Shown here piece after piece: positions 1-12,606 of a stretch of 64,000 bases of DNA (its first letter is position 1; each line of letters begins with the position of its first letter). The position numbers and the translations under genes are program-made. The notes under the pieces are model-generated. The model was not told the origin of the DNA. It was given only the letters and a program-made list of their open reading frames with translations, and did no database searches. The stretch is from Peromyscus leucopus (Eukaryota; Chordata; Mammalia; Rodentia; Cricetidae), in the NCBI RefSeq assembly GCF_004664715.2, contig NC_051067.1, positions 64,002,982-64,066,981 on the forward strand, written 5' to 3'.

Positions 1-1914
1 TTTTTATATATTTCCAATATTCTCATGTATTGCCAAAATTAGTATAACATCAACTTTCATTCCTCCAGTAAGTGATCACAGCTTGACTCATACATTGTAC
101 ACACAACAGTATAGTTATTGGTGAGTATTCTTCATATGTTATTACTCAAATTATACATGACACATTTGCAGGTCAGGTGGCTTCATGCTGTAGCCTCCAA
201 GTCTTGGCTGAAATAAATAATTTTCAAGTGGTAAGTTATTGCATGGTAAGAAGTACCTACTCATGCCGTACTTTCTGGTATATTTAACACTGCATTTTCA
301 GAAGAAAACACACGTTGGCATTTTACACAGTGTTGCCCTTTAATACCACGGGATACTAGCATGCTGATCTAAACTGTGTAATGTTGCTTTCAGCAGCTCA
401 GATGATAGGAAACAGTAGATGTTTTACCCCATCAAATCTCAGGTTCAACCACATTCCTGAGAGGAAAAAGACTAGATCAACCTCCACTGTAAAAACCTGA
501 TGACTGTATACATGAAATCCTCCCCTAAATTAGAGGACAGATCACTTACAGCAGCTCAGGATTAGTCTCAGCACACCACTTTTCATTAGGAGTGCCACAC
601 TAGGGTGGGGTGAAGTTCCTACAATTACAAAGGAAGCCATTTCCAGCTCAGTTTCCTGAATTCTCAGTCAAAGGTGGAGTTTTAGGTAATGATATTTCTG
701 ACAGGCAGGACTTCGCCAATGTGACCTTTGATACACAGCCCTGGAATCCTCATCACAGCTTCCACAGTGCTTACAGAAGGCAGCGGTATGGGAGGATACT
801 ACCATTTCTCTTGGACACATGGGCACTGAGACGGGCATGTTCTCAGTCACATGCTGCTAAGAAGTGGGACTGGGTTGAGCCTGGACTGTCTTCCCTATGT
901 TGCTAGTGTACTGCTTCTGTCTGAGGACAGCTGGCACTAACAGGGGACGCAAACCCCACAATCCAGGAATGGAAATGAAGCCTAGGGTAAGAGGGATTCC
1001 AAGGCTGGAGTGAGGGCATGTTCTGGTGGGAGCAATGCATGAAGAGGTCAGCATGGTCTGGAGGGACTAGACTATCCAGGAAAAGGGGGAAGAGATGATT
1101 TTTAAAGGGGAGCAGACCTACATAAGGAGTGGTCATCATAATACAGCGTCGCTTGCATAAAGGACTCGTGTGTAACCTTTATGAGACTCACGAAATGTAG
1201 TTTTCTCTTAGAACTGTGGTTTGAGGGGTGAGGAAGAAAACATGTAGTGTATAATATACATGCGTGGGGCCAGTGGACATGACAGAAGCCCATTAAATCC
1301 TCCTAATTTCATAGTCAGAAGTCAGTAGATGATCTTTAAGGAGAAGAGCCAAGGGCTGGAGTTGGACATTTCCAAGTGTGGCCAGAAACAGCAGGACAGT
1401 CTCTTGAGTGGTGTGGCAGTGGTTGCCTCTGTGGAGTGGAGTTGGGGACAGGAAGGAATGAGGCGGACGAGCACTGTCACTTTAGGTCCCATCCATGTCA
1501 TCTTACACAACATGACCCCAAACCCAGGATTGTCCTTTTCTTTCTGCCACAATTCGTAAACTTCTGTTTTCCAGTCTCATGACTCTGTGTTGAAAGATCT
1601 GGGGCCTGTCCTTTTCCAGCTGCCATTTGGGACAGCCACCAGCCTCTGTGTGGATTCTTGCTGCGTCTCCTCTGAGTTTGTCCAGCTGCCTTGGATTCTC
1701 TTCGGCACCTTCACTGTTGCAGTTAAAATACAGTGTATGTTGCTCGGTATGATACTAGCTCTCTTAATTCAGTGTCAAAAGTCTTTGCAGCCACACATAT
1801 CCCTCCCCTGCTCACTGTTTCCACAGCATCTATCACCAGTGGATGGATGTATCTTGTCTGTCTTGCCTTATTACTCAGGATGGGTTTTTCTCGTTGTTTT
1901 CCCTCTGGCTTTGT

Positions 1915-1985
1915 TTTTTTCTTGTATCTCCAGAGTTTAGCACAGTGCTTGGTCTACAGTAGGCACTACTTAAACAGTTGTTCAG
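1915..1985 (+). repeat. MIR/L2-like ancient repeat remnant
   Basis: The stretch 'agcacagtgcttggtctaca' then 'gtaggcactacttaaa' resembles the conserved end of mammal-wide MIR/L2-type repeats. It is short and diverged. Confidence 0.35.
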
Positions 1986-2018
1986 ATAAGTATGTTTTTC
2001 TAAAAGTATAAAGTCAGT

Positions 2019-2124
2019 TAGGTGGTACATATGACTGTAGAGTCATTATGGAGGAGGCTGAGGCAGGAGGATTGCAAGTCTGAGCCCAGGGCTGTCAAAT
2101 AGGACCCTATGTTTTAAAAAGTCA
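2019..2124 (+). repeat. diverged B1/B4-type SINE remnant
   Basis: The segment 'ggaggctgaggcaggagg' followed by 'attgcaagtctgagccc' and 'ggaccctatg' resembles the 7SL-derived body shared by B1 and the left part of B4, heavily mutated. Confidence 0.5.
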
Positions 2125-2262
2125 GTTAAACTATCACTAGCTCTCAGCTGTTTGCTGTGTTATGATGAGTTACACTTATTATGTAATTTGTCTTGCTTAC
2201 CCACCCACAGCAATGTGAAATGGAAAGCTAAAAGGTTCTAGTTGAAAAGGTTCTAGTTTCCA

Positions 2263-2430
2263 GGCTAGAGAGATGGCTCAGTGGTTAAGAGCACTAACTG
2301 CTCTTCCAATGGTCCCAAGTTCAGTTCCCAGAACCCACATTGGCAGCTCACAACTGTCTGATGCCCTCTTCTGGTGTGCATACAGACCAAGTAACCATAC
2401 AATAAAATATAGACCTAAAAATTAAAAAAC
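2263..2430 (+). repeat. B2 SINE with A-rich tail
   Basis: The tRNA-derived B2 head (ggctagagagatggctcagt) starts at 2263, followed by the usual 'cagttcccagaacccacat' body and the 'gccctcttctggtgtg' region. An A-rich run continues to about 2528. A 15-base near-tandem duplication (2230-2259) sits just before it, and a diverged match to its end occurs after the tail, possibly an old target-site duplication. Confidence 0.9.
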
Positions 2431-3249
2431 AAAACAAAACAAAACAAAAACCCAAAAAACAAAAAAAAAAAGGAAAAAGACTTGTTTCCATTTGGGGAAA
2501 ACAAAACAAAACAAACAAACAAAACGTGTCCTGAGAATGACACACTGTTGAAAATCCATGGTAACCTGTCAATCCTTATTACAAGGATTTGTAGTAGTGT
2601 TCCTGGTTAGGCCTGTGACTGTGGCTGTTCTTAGACTCCGAGTGTAAAGGCACCTCATCAATGTCTTCTCCGAGAGCAGCGTGCTAAGGTTCTAGTTATG
2701 GAACATGCCCACAGCCATCCCCTTGTTCAGAACAGTTCATGACGTGTTTGGCTGCTGACTGAAGCCCTTGCGTCTCCTCTTTCCTAGCTGCACCTCTCTT
2801 CTATCTAGTCCTTCAGGACACTTAGAGATGCAATCAGCAATGTGTGTTTCCATAGCTACACTTCAGATTTTGCACACATGTGATTAGAACTTAACATCAG
2901 GGGGAGTTGGGAGTATGGAAGGGAAGTTCTTGACCCTCAAACAAGTATCTGGCTATATCGTGGAAGAAATAATACGGAGCAAAGTAAACTATATGCTCTT
3001 CTTTCCCACTGCTGGGAAGCACTTTATCCTAGAAGTCAGTGGAAAGATTACCTCTGCACATGCTGATTCTCAGACAGCTCAATGTGGGCAATGTTTGGAC
3101 CTGGAAAGGACTTAAACTATTTTAACGTCATGTTTCACTGATGTTGAATCTATTAGATCATAGCTCCGTTCACAGCAGTTGATATCTATGTTACCAGTTT
3201 TTACTAGGAAACAAACTGATGTAGTTTGTTTTTGATGGTTTCATTGAGT

Positions 3250-3335
3250 TGGGAGCTCCAGACCAGCCTAGGCTGCTTGTGTGACCCTGTCTAAAATTAT
3301 ATACAAAAAACAAAAGCAAAAATAAAAAAGTTGTT
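3250..3335 (+). repeat. B1/B4-type SINE fragment
   Basis: 'ccagaccagcctaggctg' and 'gaccctgtctaaaa' followed by an A-rich tail match the 3' half of a 7SL-derived SINE. Confidence 0.5.
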
Positions 3336-4673
3336 TGAATATTTAGAGTTTCAGAGTTCTAAATAATGGAATTTTAGGTATCCAGTGCTATTTTTAATGC
3401 TTTCTTCCTGGATTTCCAGCTGTTTTCTTCTGTTACTGGTTTGTATAACTGCAGCCCTGTGGTTCTTTCCCACTGGGTCATGAATCTTTTGTTTAAAGTT
3501 GCCCTAGCATGCCATTTTGAGGGAAGAAAGTAAATTTGAGGAGAATACTAACCAAAATACCAAGCAATATGCTAGATGTTCTTTTATAGCCAATGTTATT
3601 ATTCTAGGCCTAAATTACATTATTTTTCTTACTGTGATAGGAACTGGGTGGTTTTAATTTTTGTGAACTTAAAATGAAGAACCTTAAAACAATTTGTGCT
3701 AAAAATTGGTATGGGTTAGGATCATTGAAATTAAGCACTGCTGTATTATAACTAGTCAATAATGTTATAAAGATTTCAATAAGGCTTGTAACAAACATTC
3801 CTTCTAAACAGGGTAATTTGGAAATTGATTAAACAATTAATGGGATTCTTTTCTGATTGTAAATTCCTCTCTAGTTTATTCTCAAGAAAAATCTATGGGG
3901 CTTGCAGCAAGCCTCTGCCATTGTCCTTGACCTGTTTTTAAGGGATACAGAGAATTTGTATATGGGCTTGGAAGGCATTTTTTCACCTAGTGCTTGGTGA
4001 GAAAGCTAAGAAAAAGAACTACAGTCTAATGGCCAGCTAAGCACTTGGAAAGGTCAGACCAAAGGAGAAGTCGAAAGAGAGATGCTACCACCTTCAGTGG
4101 TTATCCTTAATTCTTTCTTGGAACCTGCTTGAGGAGGGCTTAATTACTAGGGGGCTAGAGTTAGTGCGTTTTTTCTGCTCTAAGTACTCCATTGGTGAGA
4201 GCGTTCATGTATTCAATACAGATGGAAAACTATATTATTTCTAGGTTACTTTAATCCTTCTAGTTTGTTTTTTGTTTTGTTTTTGCTTTTTAAGTTTCAA
4301 ACCAAAAATTGTAGTATATACAGAGGTAACCTTTCCATGACTTGAACGGATGAGGTCATTTTTCATTTATCCTGAGAGTTTTTATATCGCTTCTTTAACT
4401 TTGAAGATATGGAAGACTTTTCTGGGAGAGCCACATCTTTGAATATGCTTCTCTCTAACAAACTGGAAGGGTTAACATCACAGCCCTGGTGAATACGTAT
4501 TTTCCACTAATGATGTTGTGATAAGCAGTGCTCATGGATACACATTTATCCTTTTGAATGGAATTGTGGCGATACTTTACTTTATAGGGACATTGACAAA
4601 CTAAGTACTACAGAGAAAAGCTTCTAGAAATAGTTCGGTTGTGTCATAACAAACCTTCATTTTATGTTCTTAG

Positions 4674-4754
4674 GGACTGAAGAGGTTAATGACAATTTGC
4701 CAAAAGCACTTTCCTACGGATCCATCAAAATGTGTGGAGTACAATGCACTGTGA
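4674..4754 (+). CDS. Prpf18: Prpf18 last coding exon (pre-mRNA splicing factor 18, C-terminus)
   Basis: The frame starting at 4674, right after a TAG acceptor, reads GLKRLMTICQ, then KHFPTDPSKC, then VEYNAL and stop TGA at 4752-4754. This matches the C-terminal 26 residues of mammalian PRPF18 as I remember it. PRPF18 is a U5 snRNP-associated factor needed for the second catalytic step of splicing, where it works with SLU7 in 3' splice-site joining in the nucleus. Only the end of the roughly 342-residue protein is in the window, so the Prp18 domain itself is not seen. The exon begins in phase 0. The frame is intact. The gene points right, towards Frmd4a, which comes the other way. Confidence 0.93.
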   Translation, partial: GLKRLMTICQKHFPTDPSKCVEYNAL

Positions 4755-5205
4755 GGTCTGTGTACGGTGTGGACATAACAAGAAGCCTCAGCAAGCAGCA
4801 TGTGGACTTTTGGCCTTAGCACAGCATCGAAGGAAGAGTTCCATCACAGAGTTCCATCGGATGTACTTCTTGTTGGGTTTAAGAACTGTTGACTTTCATA
4901 TGGTATTGGATTGCAAACAAGTTTTTGTGTGTTGTTCTCATTTTAATCAGTTGAAAAATTAAGTCCTAAAGCTGTTATCCATAGTGTAGACAGATGTGTA
5001 GACAACAGCAGGAAGGGGATTTGAGGTGACCTTTCTCCCCAAGACCCAAAATGTGTCATTAGATAACTAGAAACATTTGAGGGCAGGTTTAAATTTTCTA
5101 TAAATTATCATGATTTGCACATTTTTCTCTTATGTGGTATTTATAGAAAATATTTTTTGTATTTCAACAAAAGTGTGGGACCATTAAATGTTCCTTTACA
5201 GTTCT
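4755..5205 (+). other. Prpf18: Prpf18 3' UTR (short form)
   Basis: AT-rich sequence follows the TGA. An ATTAAA hexamer at 5183-5188 is the first good polyadenylation signal candidate and would give a 3' UTR of about 450 nt, in keeping with the short transcript I associate with this gene. A later AATAAA at 5896-5901 and others at 6741-6746 and 6851-6856 could serve longer forms. The end is inferred only from hexamers. Confidence 0.5.
5183..5188 (+). terminator. Prpf18: candidate poly(A) signal ATTAAA, Prpf18
   Basis: ATTAAA lies 429 bases after the Prpf18 stop. T-rich sequence follows within about 40 bases, as expected for a cleavage region. The alternative is AATAAA at 5896-5901. Confidence 0.4.
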
Positions 5206-6456
5206 TAAAAGTTTTTTGGAATTTTGCCATCTTGCAGTAGGATGTAAATGTTACTGTTAAGTGTTATTTTTCTTGTGTTTCAGACTTGGTTTGGTTCTAA
5301 GTGGAGTACGTCTTAGTATTTGTCGTATTTCTGGACAGATAGAATTGATAGGTAGAAGGTTGGAAAGCGCAAGTTCACATTAGTGCATCCAGGTTAGGGT
5401 GAGGAAATGGGCATTGGAGCCAGTTGAGAGTGCCAGCCTCATGGGGATGCTGAAGAGGGCGGAGATCCTGGCTTCACTGTGCCACACTCAGTCCTCACTC
5501 TGGTCTCAAAGTGTTGCTCTTTGATCATCGGGACCACTCACTGCTGCAGTGCTGAGAGGATCGGGTTGTTCCATGACAAGCTGAATGGTTGTGTCAGAGA
5601 AGCAAGAGTGGGTGGCCCTCAGGACTGGCAGCTCCTCGGCTCCGTGCACTAACAGGACAGCGGTGGACAAGTGGTTTCATCTTGCAGGGCTTTGGCTTCC
5701 TTAGCTGACGTTGATGATAAGAGTACACACCTTGTGTTGTTATTGTGTAAGTAAAATGCTGAGCCCGCTGCCTGGTAGAGGACAAGAGATCATTATTATT
5801 GCTTGGCATGTATTCTTATTATCTGTAGACCAAGGGCCTTTATGGGCCCTGCCCTGTGGCTGCAGTGGGATAGTATGTACTTGTGCAATAACAACAATAA
5901 AAATGACTGTATTATCAGCAGTAGTAGTAAACGATGGAATCATTAAGTTTTTCCTGTCTTTACTTGCATCCAGGTCCAAATCCAGAAGTGCAGAGAATGG
6001 GAGCCTGAGGTTGCTAGAGGTAGCTTGGTGTCACAGTTGCTTATTCTGGTCCCTCTTGAGAAGAAGGAGTGAAGGCCACTTTTGGCAGCTTGGGATCCAA
6101 GGCTGTGCAGAGATAGGACAGTCTCCACCAGTTATTGCAGGGAGGCGTTCCTCTCACTGTCAAGTCTTTTCCTGTCATTAAATTAGGTAGAGCTTTGGGG
6201 GATTTATTTGACAAGTGAGAAACTTTCATGAGATGTGCAGCCAACCCCTACCTGTGACATGTGGTTTTGTTATAAAGGTCTTCTTTATAAATATTACTGG
6301 ATAATGCCCAGATCACTTATTCTTCAGCCACTGTCAGGTCACAGCATGGTAAGTGATTTTATGTTGTCTTCCTTTCTGTTGTTAATATTCCACATGAAGA
6401 AGAAACTATATCATGTGACTTCAGTAGTTCCTAAAATTGGCCAGTGTGGGCTGGGT

Positions 6457-6460
<4 letters not shown>

Positions 6461-6522
<62 letters not shown>

Positions 6523-6530
6523 TGTGTGTG
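6461..6530 (+). repeat. poly-T and (TG)n microsatellite
   Basis: A T run leads into about 30 TG units (6470-6530) with one TT interruption near the end. The open frames across it encode only Val-Cys repeats and are not genes. Confidence 0.98.
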
Positions 6531-8989
6531 TAAGGGGTTTTATCTGTGACTTTAGCCATTCTGAGTTTGAATGGAGGGAAGCTTGTTCAAATATGTGGCG
6601 CTCTCAGGACAGTTTTGATGTCTGAAATTAAAGAAGTGATGTAGGAACTCCTGGGATATGTAGAAAAATGATCTTTCATTCAAGTCATGGAAATTTTACT
6701 TCTGCATATACTGTATATTTTTGTTTCAATTTTTTAAAACAATAAATATATACTTTTCCTTTTAAACAGTCACAGTTCTAATTAGCTATATCCCTTCCTG
6801 CCTTTCTATCCTTCCATTCACAAGAACTGGGATTTTCTATATTCAGACTTAATAAAAACCTTTTTTTTCTTCAGAAGTAAATGCAGGTGCTCCTTGATTG
6901 GATGCAGGATTAGTCCTGATCATATAGGTGAACACACAGTACATTGAAAATGCATTTAATACCCCTACTTAATTAGCTTGACCTAAACTGTCTTAAATGT
7001 GTTCGGAACACTTACATTAGCCTGTGGCTAGGTAAAGCCATCCATCACAGAGCCTGTTTTTATACTAAAGCATTGAAGTTGATGTACTATTTTGAATGTT
7101 GTATGCTGCTATAGATTAGTGTCAGTCTTTTCTCTGAAGATCAAGTTTGAGGGAACATTGTGGAGGGACCACTTCCCAGCATCAGGAGAGGATTCCACTG
7201 TGTGTGGCTAGCCGAGGAAGAGACCCCCAAGTTAGTGGTCCCGAGTCCAGTTTCTGCTGAGTGCTTTCTGCTCTCACACGGTGTGAGGTGAGAACTTGTA
7301 ACTGGAGAGCATCTCATTTCCTAGGAGGGTCACTGTCCACTGACAGGACTTTTCATCACTGTCAGAGCCTAGGGAGGCTTTCAGTGTTTGCGGGCTGGGG
7401 ACTAAGGAGATAAAGCAGCGGCCTTGTCTAGATATTGAGAGAGGAAGGGTAAGGTCCTGGGAGAGCAGAACAAGGCCGGCAGTGGTCACTAACAGAACTG
7501 GGGGATCTGTTGTGGGCCTGCAAGGACTGGGAAGTCGGGCGGTAGTGGTAGGACTTGTATGTAGTTTGAAGCCCTTCCTTCTGGTACGATTTAACCTAGT
7601 TCAGTACTTTAACCACTCTGGAGTGTGACCCCAGTAAATCATTTCGGAATGCAAACCTTTGTTAGTGCTGTTGAAAAGGAATTCTGGAAATAAACAGCTT
7701 GGGAAAGATGAGACATGTTTCCTCGGTCTTTGTGGGCTTTGGATGTGGGCATTCCTGTCTACTTCGTCTCGAGGCCCACGGTGAAAGGCTTCTCACCACA
7801 GCAGGGAGGCCTGAATGAAAGAGAATCTTGAGTTGAGCTTTAAGTTTCTTTTGTCTGGGCATCTTGAGCAGATAACTTAATGGATTGTACCTCCTCTCTG
7901 CTGCAGTCTTCTCCCACGAAGCCCCTGAAAGCATAACTTTATCCTCTAGAAATTTATGGTATGGCATCATTTTGAGAATCTTGAGCTGGAAAGCACTTTC
8001 TCACGGTGTGTTGATGGAAGCGTTTCCAGCTGTCCAGAGAGCCGAGGCCAGCACAAGTCTCCAGAGGGTCACTTTGGGAAACTGCTATGGTAACTGGTTT
8101 TCATCGCAGACTCTGCAGTTGCACTGACTAAATTTTAACCACTGGAACTTTAATGGTAACAATAGCCTAAAGTCTTTTGAAATTTTAAAAGCAAGTTCTG
8201 GCAGTGTGGGATAACGAGGGAGTTCTATGTGGCTGGCTAGCAGCGACAGCTGTGTGTGAGCTAACCACAGCCAAGATTTTGGAGTTGTGCTCATTACAAA
8301 AAAAAAGGTTTATACATTGGCCAAAATAGTTTACTGTTAAACTATTGACTATTTGTGTATTTTCCACACTTTAAACTGGGATATTTTACACAGCATGCTT
8401 GAACTAATCCTTGCCCTGCCGATGGTGGCTGTATTTTAACTAGGCCACTTCTCTTTGTGTGGTTTCTTCCTTGTCCCTAAGCCCTGCTCTGAAATAACTG
8501 TCAGCCGCCTTTGTCCCCCCTCAGTGGCCAAGCTTAGTGCATACCTTCACGCAAAAGAGAGCGGCACCTCCGGAGTTTGCGTTTTCTTTTGGGGTGGGGG
8601 GTGTTATTTAGTGATCTCAGCCTCATTCACCAAGCTTCCTGCATGGCAGCTAAGTCATTCCCACAGGCTTGCAGCTGCAGTTTTACAACCTGCCAGAACC
8701 AAATTGCCTTTGCACCTCAGAGCTCTTCTTTGAAGGCTTGGAAAACGTTATGACCTACAGCTATTACAGCTTGGGCTTGGCTGAGACTTCCTGTCCTGTG
8801 AAGGAGTTCAAGTTGTAGCTTGGAGTGTTTCTGACACTTTCAGACCCAGCATCACACAGACACCCTTACAGAGGACTGGAACAAGCTCTGCCTGGCCATG
8901 TCTGAGGCAATATGTATTCCTGTTCTGGATTTTGTTGGTTGGTTTTTGGTGTTTTGTTGATGGTGGTGGTGGTTGGGTGTGTGTGGTAA

Positions 8990-9287
8990 TTGGTGGTGTG
9001 TGTGTGTGTGTGCACATGTGAAGATCTCAGAAGACAGCTTCAGTCAGTCCTTATCTCCCACCTTATTTGAGACAGTGGGATCTCTTGTTTTGCCCGTGCG
9101 TGCTCTGGGGTAGCAGGCACAGCAGGTTCCGGGAGTTCTTCTCCCTCTCCATCCTCTTGTAGGAGTGCTGTAATTGCTGGCATTACTGTGTGTCCAGCTT
9201 ATGTGTGGATTTTAGGAAGTCAGACTCAGGTCCTCAGGATTGTGTGTGCATCAAGTGCTTTTACTGACTGACCCATCTCTCCAGCCC
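8990..9287 (-). repeat. B3-type (B2 superfamily) SINE, antisense
   Basis: The end 'acccatctctccagccc' is the reverse complement of a B2/B3 head. The body carries 'ggaagtcagactcaggtcct' and 'tgctgtaattgctggcatta', typical of the longer B3-like composite. It is led by a GT-rich stretch from about 8945. Confidence 0.75.
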
Positions 9288-10194
9288 TGGTGATTCTGGA
9301 GTAACATGCTGATTGTGGCCCTCTTAGTTGGCAGCTTATTAATACATTGTGAAAACTACTAATAAAAGGAATCATCAGCTGATGTAAGGAAGGAAACCGC
9401 TTGTTGGGTGAACTTAGAACAAAAGGAGTTTGCTCCTCTTTAATATACAAGCAACACTTGGCTCTTAGGGTTGATATGAAATTTAGCAGATTGTAAAGTG
9501 TTGAGTACTTTGATAAGTCTCAGGTAAGTTAGATTTGCTTGGTTTTGTATTTGTGTGTTTTCCTAATTCGGAGATCATATTCTTTGCTTGATTTCCTATG
9601 TTTGACTTGTTCAGTGAAAGTTTAGGTTTCTAGTATTTACTGTTTTATATAGTTGTGATTTATGGGAGTTGTTCCATTTTGCATGAACTCTGTGTATGCA
9701 TTTCCTGGTGAATATAAATTTCTATAGAGACTATACCAAGGTCAATGTAGGGCATTTATACTAGTGTATGCTCCTGCTTTTGGGATTTGAGAGTTTAGTT
9801 TCTCTACATCTGTTCACATTTGAAATGTCTTCTGTAACTTTCATTTTAGCATAGTGTTACACGGTGGATTTAACTTGCCTTTGCCCAGTGAGTAACTCAG
9901 TTGAGTACCTCTTTCCTGCATTTAAAGGCCCTTTATACAATCCCTTTTATGAAGACCCTTACCAAGACTGACTGACTTCATGTCATGTCTAAGACATTCT
10001 CTTAGGCACAGGTATGGTGAGGCTGACTGTTGTGCTAAATAATTGTTAATGGGAGAGACCTAATCTTGTGACCAGCTTGGATATTGATACAATCTTTTCA
10101 GCTATCTTTGTGTGATAAAAATCAAGTCATATGTCATTCTTTTAAAAGCATTTATAAAAGATTGATTTTTATGTTAATATTTTGCTAACATGTA

Positions 10195-10352
10195 TGTAAG
10201 CATACTCTATTTGGACAGTGCCTCTGGAAGTCATATTTCCATAGAAGTGGAGTGACAGGTGGTGTGAGCTGCCATGAGTGCTAGGAACTGAATCTGGGTC
10301 CTGTGTAAGAGTAAGTAGCCAGTGCTCTTAGCCACTGGGCCGTCCCCAGCCC
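10195..10352 (-). repeat. B2/B3 SINE, antisense
   Basis: 'gtgagctgccatgagtgcta', 'gaactgaatctgggtcct' and 'gccactgggccgtccccagc' form the reverse complement of a diverged B2/B3 copy. Confidence 0.85.
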
Positions 10353-11191
10353 AGTATGTCAGCTTGAATGTCACTTTTTTCTCTAGTTTAATGGTGGCAT
10401 TCCTGAGAGCATAGGATTTGAGGGAAGAGGGAATTGTGTGTGAATGTTTGTATTTTCTGTAAAATCATGGTGTTTTATTATTTGATTATTTCTGTGTGTT
10501 TGCGTGTAAGCTCTCCTGTGTGGGAGCATGCACACCTTCGCACTTTTGTGGAGGCAGAAGAGGGCATTCTATCCCTTTGAGCCGAATCTCTGATTCTAGG
10601 GCTCACAGGTGTATTTACTAGAATGCTTTGAGATTGCTGTATCCTGACGCCCTCTTACCTGTCTTATGGAGCGGTGGCCTCATCTTTTTCTCACACCAGT
10701 TGAATTTGGAAGCAGTCTTAAGAACGCTATCTGCAAGCTTCCTGGCATTTCTTCTCACTAGACTTGGAGGAAATGAATGGTATTGCCTTTTTTGTATAGG
10801 CTGAATCTTGTGTCCCTGCCTTCCTGTCACTCTGGTAAATGATTAGTTTTTATTTTCTTCCCCTTTCCCACAATGAAATAGAAATCTCCCAGGATGAGCA
10901 TCCCTATCTGTTTTGTCTACTGCAGATGTGGGAAGAAAAAGAGCAGTCAGGGATGATTGCAAGGTCTTTGGCCTGAGCCCTAGGAGGATGGAACTGCCTT
11001 TAAATCGAGGAGGAAGGCCATTGGAGCATGTTTAGAGGGGAAGGTCAAGAGTTCACTTCTGTACATTGATCATGTTAAACATCTAGCTGCTGAGGAGGCA
11101 CTAGCAAGTACAGATTGAGGGAAGAGGTCCAGGATGGGTGGAAAATACTGATGCCATTGGCTTAAAGGTGGCATAGCAACCTGAGGTCAGA

Positions 11192-11540
11192 TGTGAGTGT
11201 TAACGGTTTGAATCTGAAGTGTTCCCAGCAGGCTTATGTGTTTGAACGCCTGGTCCCTTGATGGTTGTACTCTGTTGGGAGATCATGGAGCTTTTGGGAT
11301 GTGGGGCCTTGGTGGTGTAAGTTCACTCGGGGTGGTCTTTGGGGTTTATGTCTGCCTCTTGTTCCAGTATTGCTTTTTGTTCTGGTCAGCCAAGAAGCAA
11401 GATGCCTATCCTTTCGAGGACCTGCCACCACACCTTCCCTGCTAGGATGGACTGAAGTCTCTAAAACTGAGTCAAATAAAGCCTTCTTCCCTCAGGTTGT
11501 TTATCTCAGGTATTTTGTAATAGTGGTGAGAAAATACAGG
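11192..11540 (+). mobile_element. solo LTR of ERVL-MaLR type
   Basis: The block starts at 'tgtgagtgttaacggtttga', keeps the 'gggatgtggggccttg' motif and has an LTR-style AATAAA near 11475 followed by 'gttgtttatctcaggtattt'. This layout matches rodent/mammalian MaLR LTRs (ORR1/MT/MLT group) from memory. No internal retroviral genes accompany it, so it is a solo LTR. The exact subfamily is not determined. Confidence 0.6.
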
Positions 11541-11945
11541 AAGCCAAATAAAGTAATTGTCGAGAGTAAGGCAGTCTAAGGACAAAGCTGTGGGACACTT
11601 CAAGGTCAGGGAGATGAAGATAAGGAGAGCTTTGGACTGTGATAGAGGAGAATATGGTCCACGTGAAGAAGGCCTTTCAGTCAAGCAAGGAGCATCGCCT
11701 GCATCCAGTGTCTGCTGGTAAGTCCCATAAAATGACAAAAAGAGAGTTAACTATTGCATTTGGCATCATGAGGAGTCCATCTTGATGACTGGGTTGGGTA
11801 CAGTGGAGGGGATGAGTGCATGATTGGACTGAGTTTTAGGGGAAATGGGCATGCAGAAGAGAAACAAAAGGAACCTACTAGCTTATGGGGATAGATTCTT
11901 AAAAGTTTCTACTAAAAAAAAATTCCTTAACCAACCGCCAGCCCC

Positions 11946-11948
11946 CCG

Positions 11949-12015
<67 letters not shown>
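11946..12015 (+). repeat. compound (TGCG)n(TG)n microsatellite
   Basis: About eight TGCG units pass directly into about sixteen TG units. Alternating purine-pyrimidine sequence of this kind can adopt Z-DNA. Confidence 0.97.
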
Positions 12016-12017
<2 letters not shown>

Positions 12018-12554
12018 AACTCTAGGCCTTATCAATTACTTAGCGGCAGTATTGTAATGTCGACCTTTCTGATCTTGGCTGAGTAGAAGTGACTAAGCTG
12101 GGAGCTTGGCTTAGTGCTTAGAGCTCAGTGCCTCTTCCACCTTCTCCTGCCCTCAAAGAGGCCAACTCCTTGAACAAGGTCTGAGTGAGAGAGCTCCTGT
12201 TTATGTAGCGATTATTCTGATATCCTTGGGAATTGGCCAAATCTCCTCCCAGTTTAATGTGGTAGAGTCCCTTGCCCGTTAAATATCGATCCTGTGCTTC
12301 TTTGCCTCATCCGTGAACCCCTGAGCTTTAGAGGACATGGGTTCTGTACCAATGTGCAGTGCCTTGATGGAGGCCGCTGTCTACCCACCAGTCCTCAAGT
12401 GGGTCTGCACACTCCTCTTGGGATAGTTTTGTGTAAGTGTTTTTAACAGATATTCTGGGAAGTCAAGGGCTGGATATTTTTAGTATTTTCTGCAGGATTA
12501 GGGTGTTTACTTTGTGTTCTCTGGGAATCAAAATAGAAACTAGCATTATCTTGT

Positions 12555-12606
12555 TGATATAAGGTGAGGGGAAGAAGGACTGATATAAGGTGAGGGGAAG
12601 AAGGAC
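12555..12606 (+). repeat. 26-bp tandem duplication (two copies)
   Basis: The unit beginning 'tgatataaggtgagggg' at 12555-12580 is repeated exactly at 12581-12606, next to a GT-rich tract. It is a small local duplication. Confidence 0.95.

Larger units (their letters stand above)
1..4673 (+). other. Prpf18: last intron of Prpf18 (3' part)
   Basis: No coding exon could be recognised here on either strand. The penultimate Prpf18 exon, which should encode the segment ending in residues YIQ, was looked for and not found, so it should lie left of the window. The intron ends in a pyrimidine-rich tract and TAG at 4671-4673. Contents are a B2 SINE near 2263-2430, older SINE or MIR-like remnants near 1915-1985, 2019-2124 and 3250-3330, and AT-rich unique DNA. 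The small open frames in it show no family resemblance and are taken as chance. Confidence 0.75.
5206..11190. other. intergenic region, Prpf18 side
   Basis: No exon-like coding segment was recognised. The stretch holds a (TG)n tract at 6470-6530, a B3-type SINE ending at 9287, a B2/B3 SINE ending at 10352, a weak SINE remnant near 10500-10610, and otherwise unique AT-rich DNA. Stretches such as 6550-8950 and 9300-10190 show nothing I can name. It may contain extended Prpf18 3' UTR up to about 6.9 kb. Confidence 0.6.

Noticed and set aside
610..906. 98-codon + strand frame near the left edge
   Set aside because: It was considered as a Prpf18 exon, but the translation does not resemble any part of PRPF18 and it lacks splice borders in the right phase.
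12042..12070. Short similarity to the 5' part of U4 snRNA (gcggcagtattgta)
   Set aside because: The match is about 14 bases and is not continued by the rest of the RNA, and no snRNA promoter elements were noticed.
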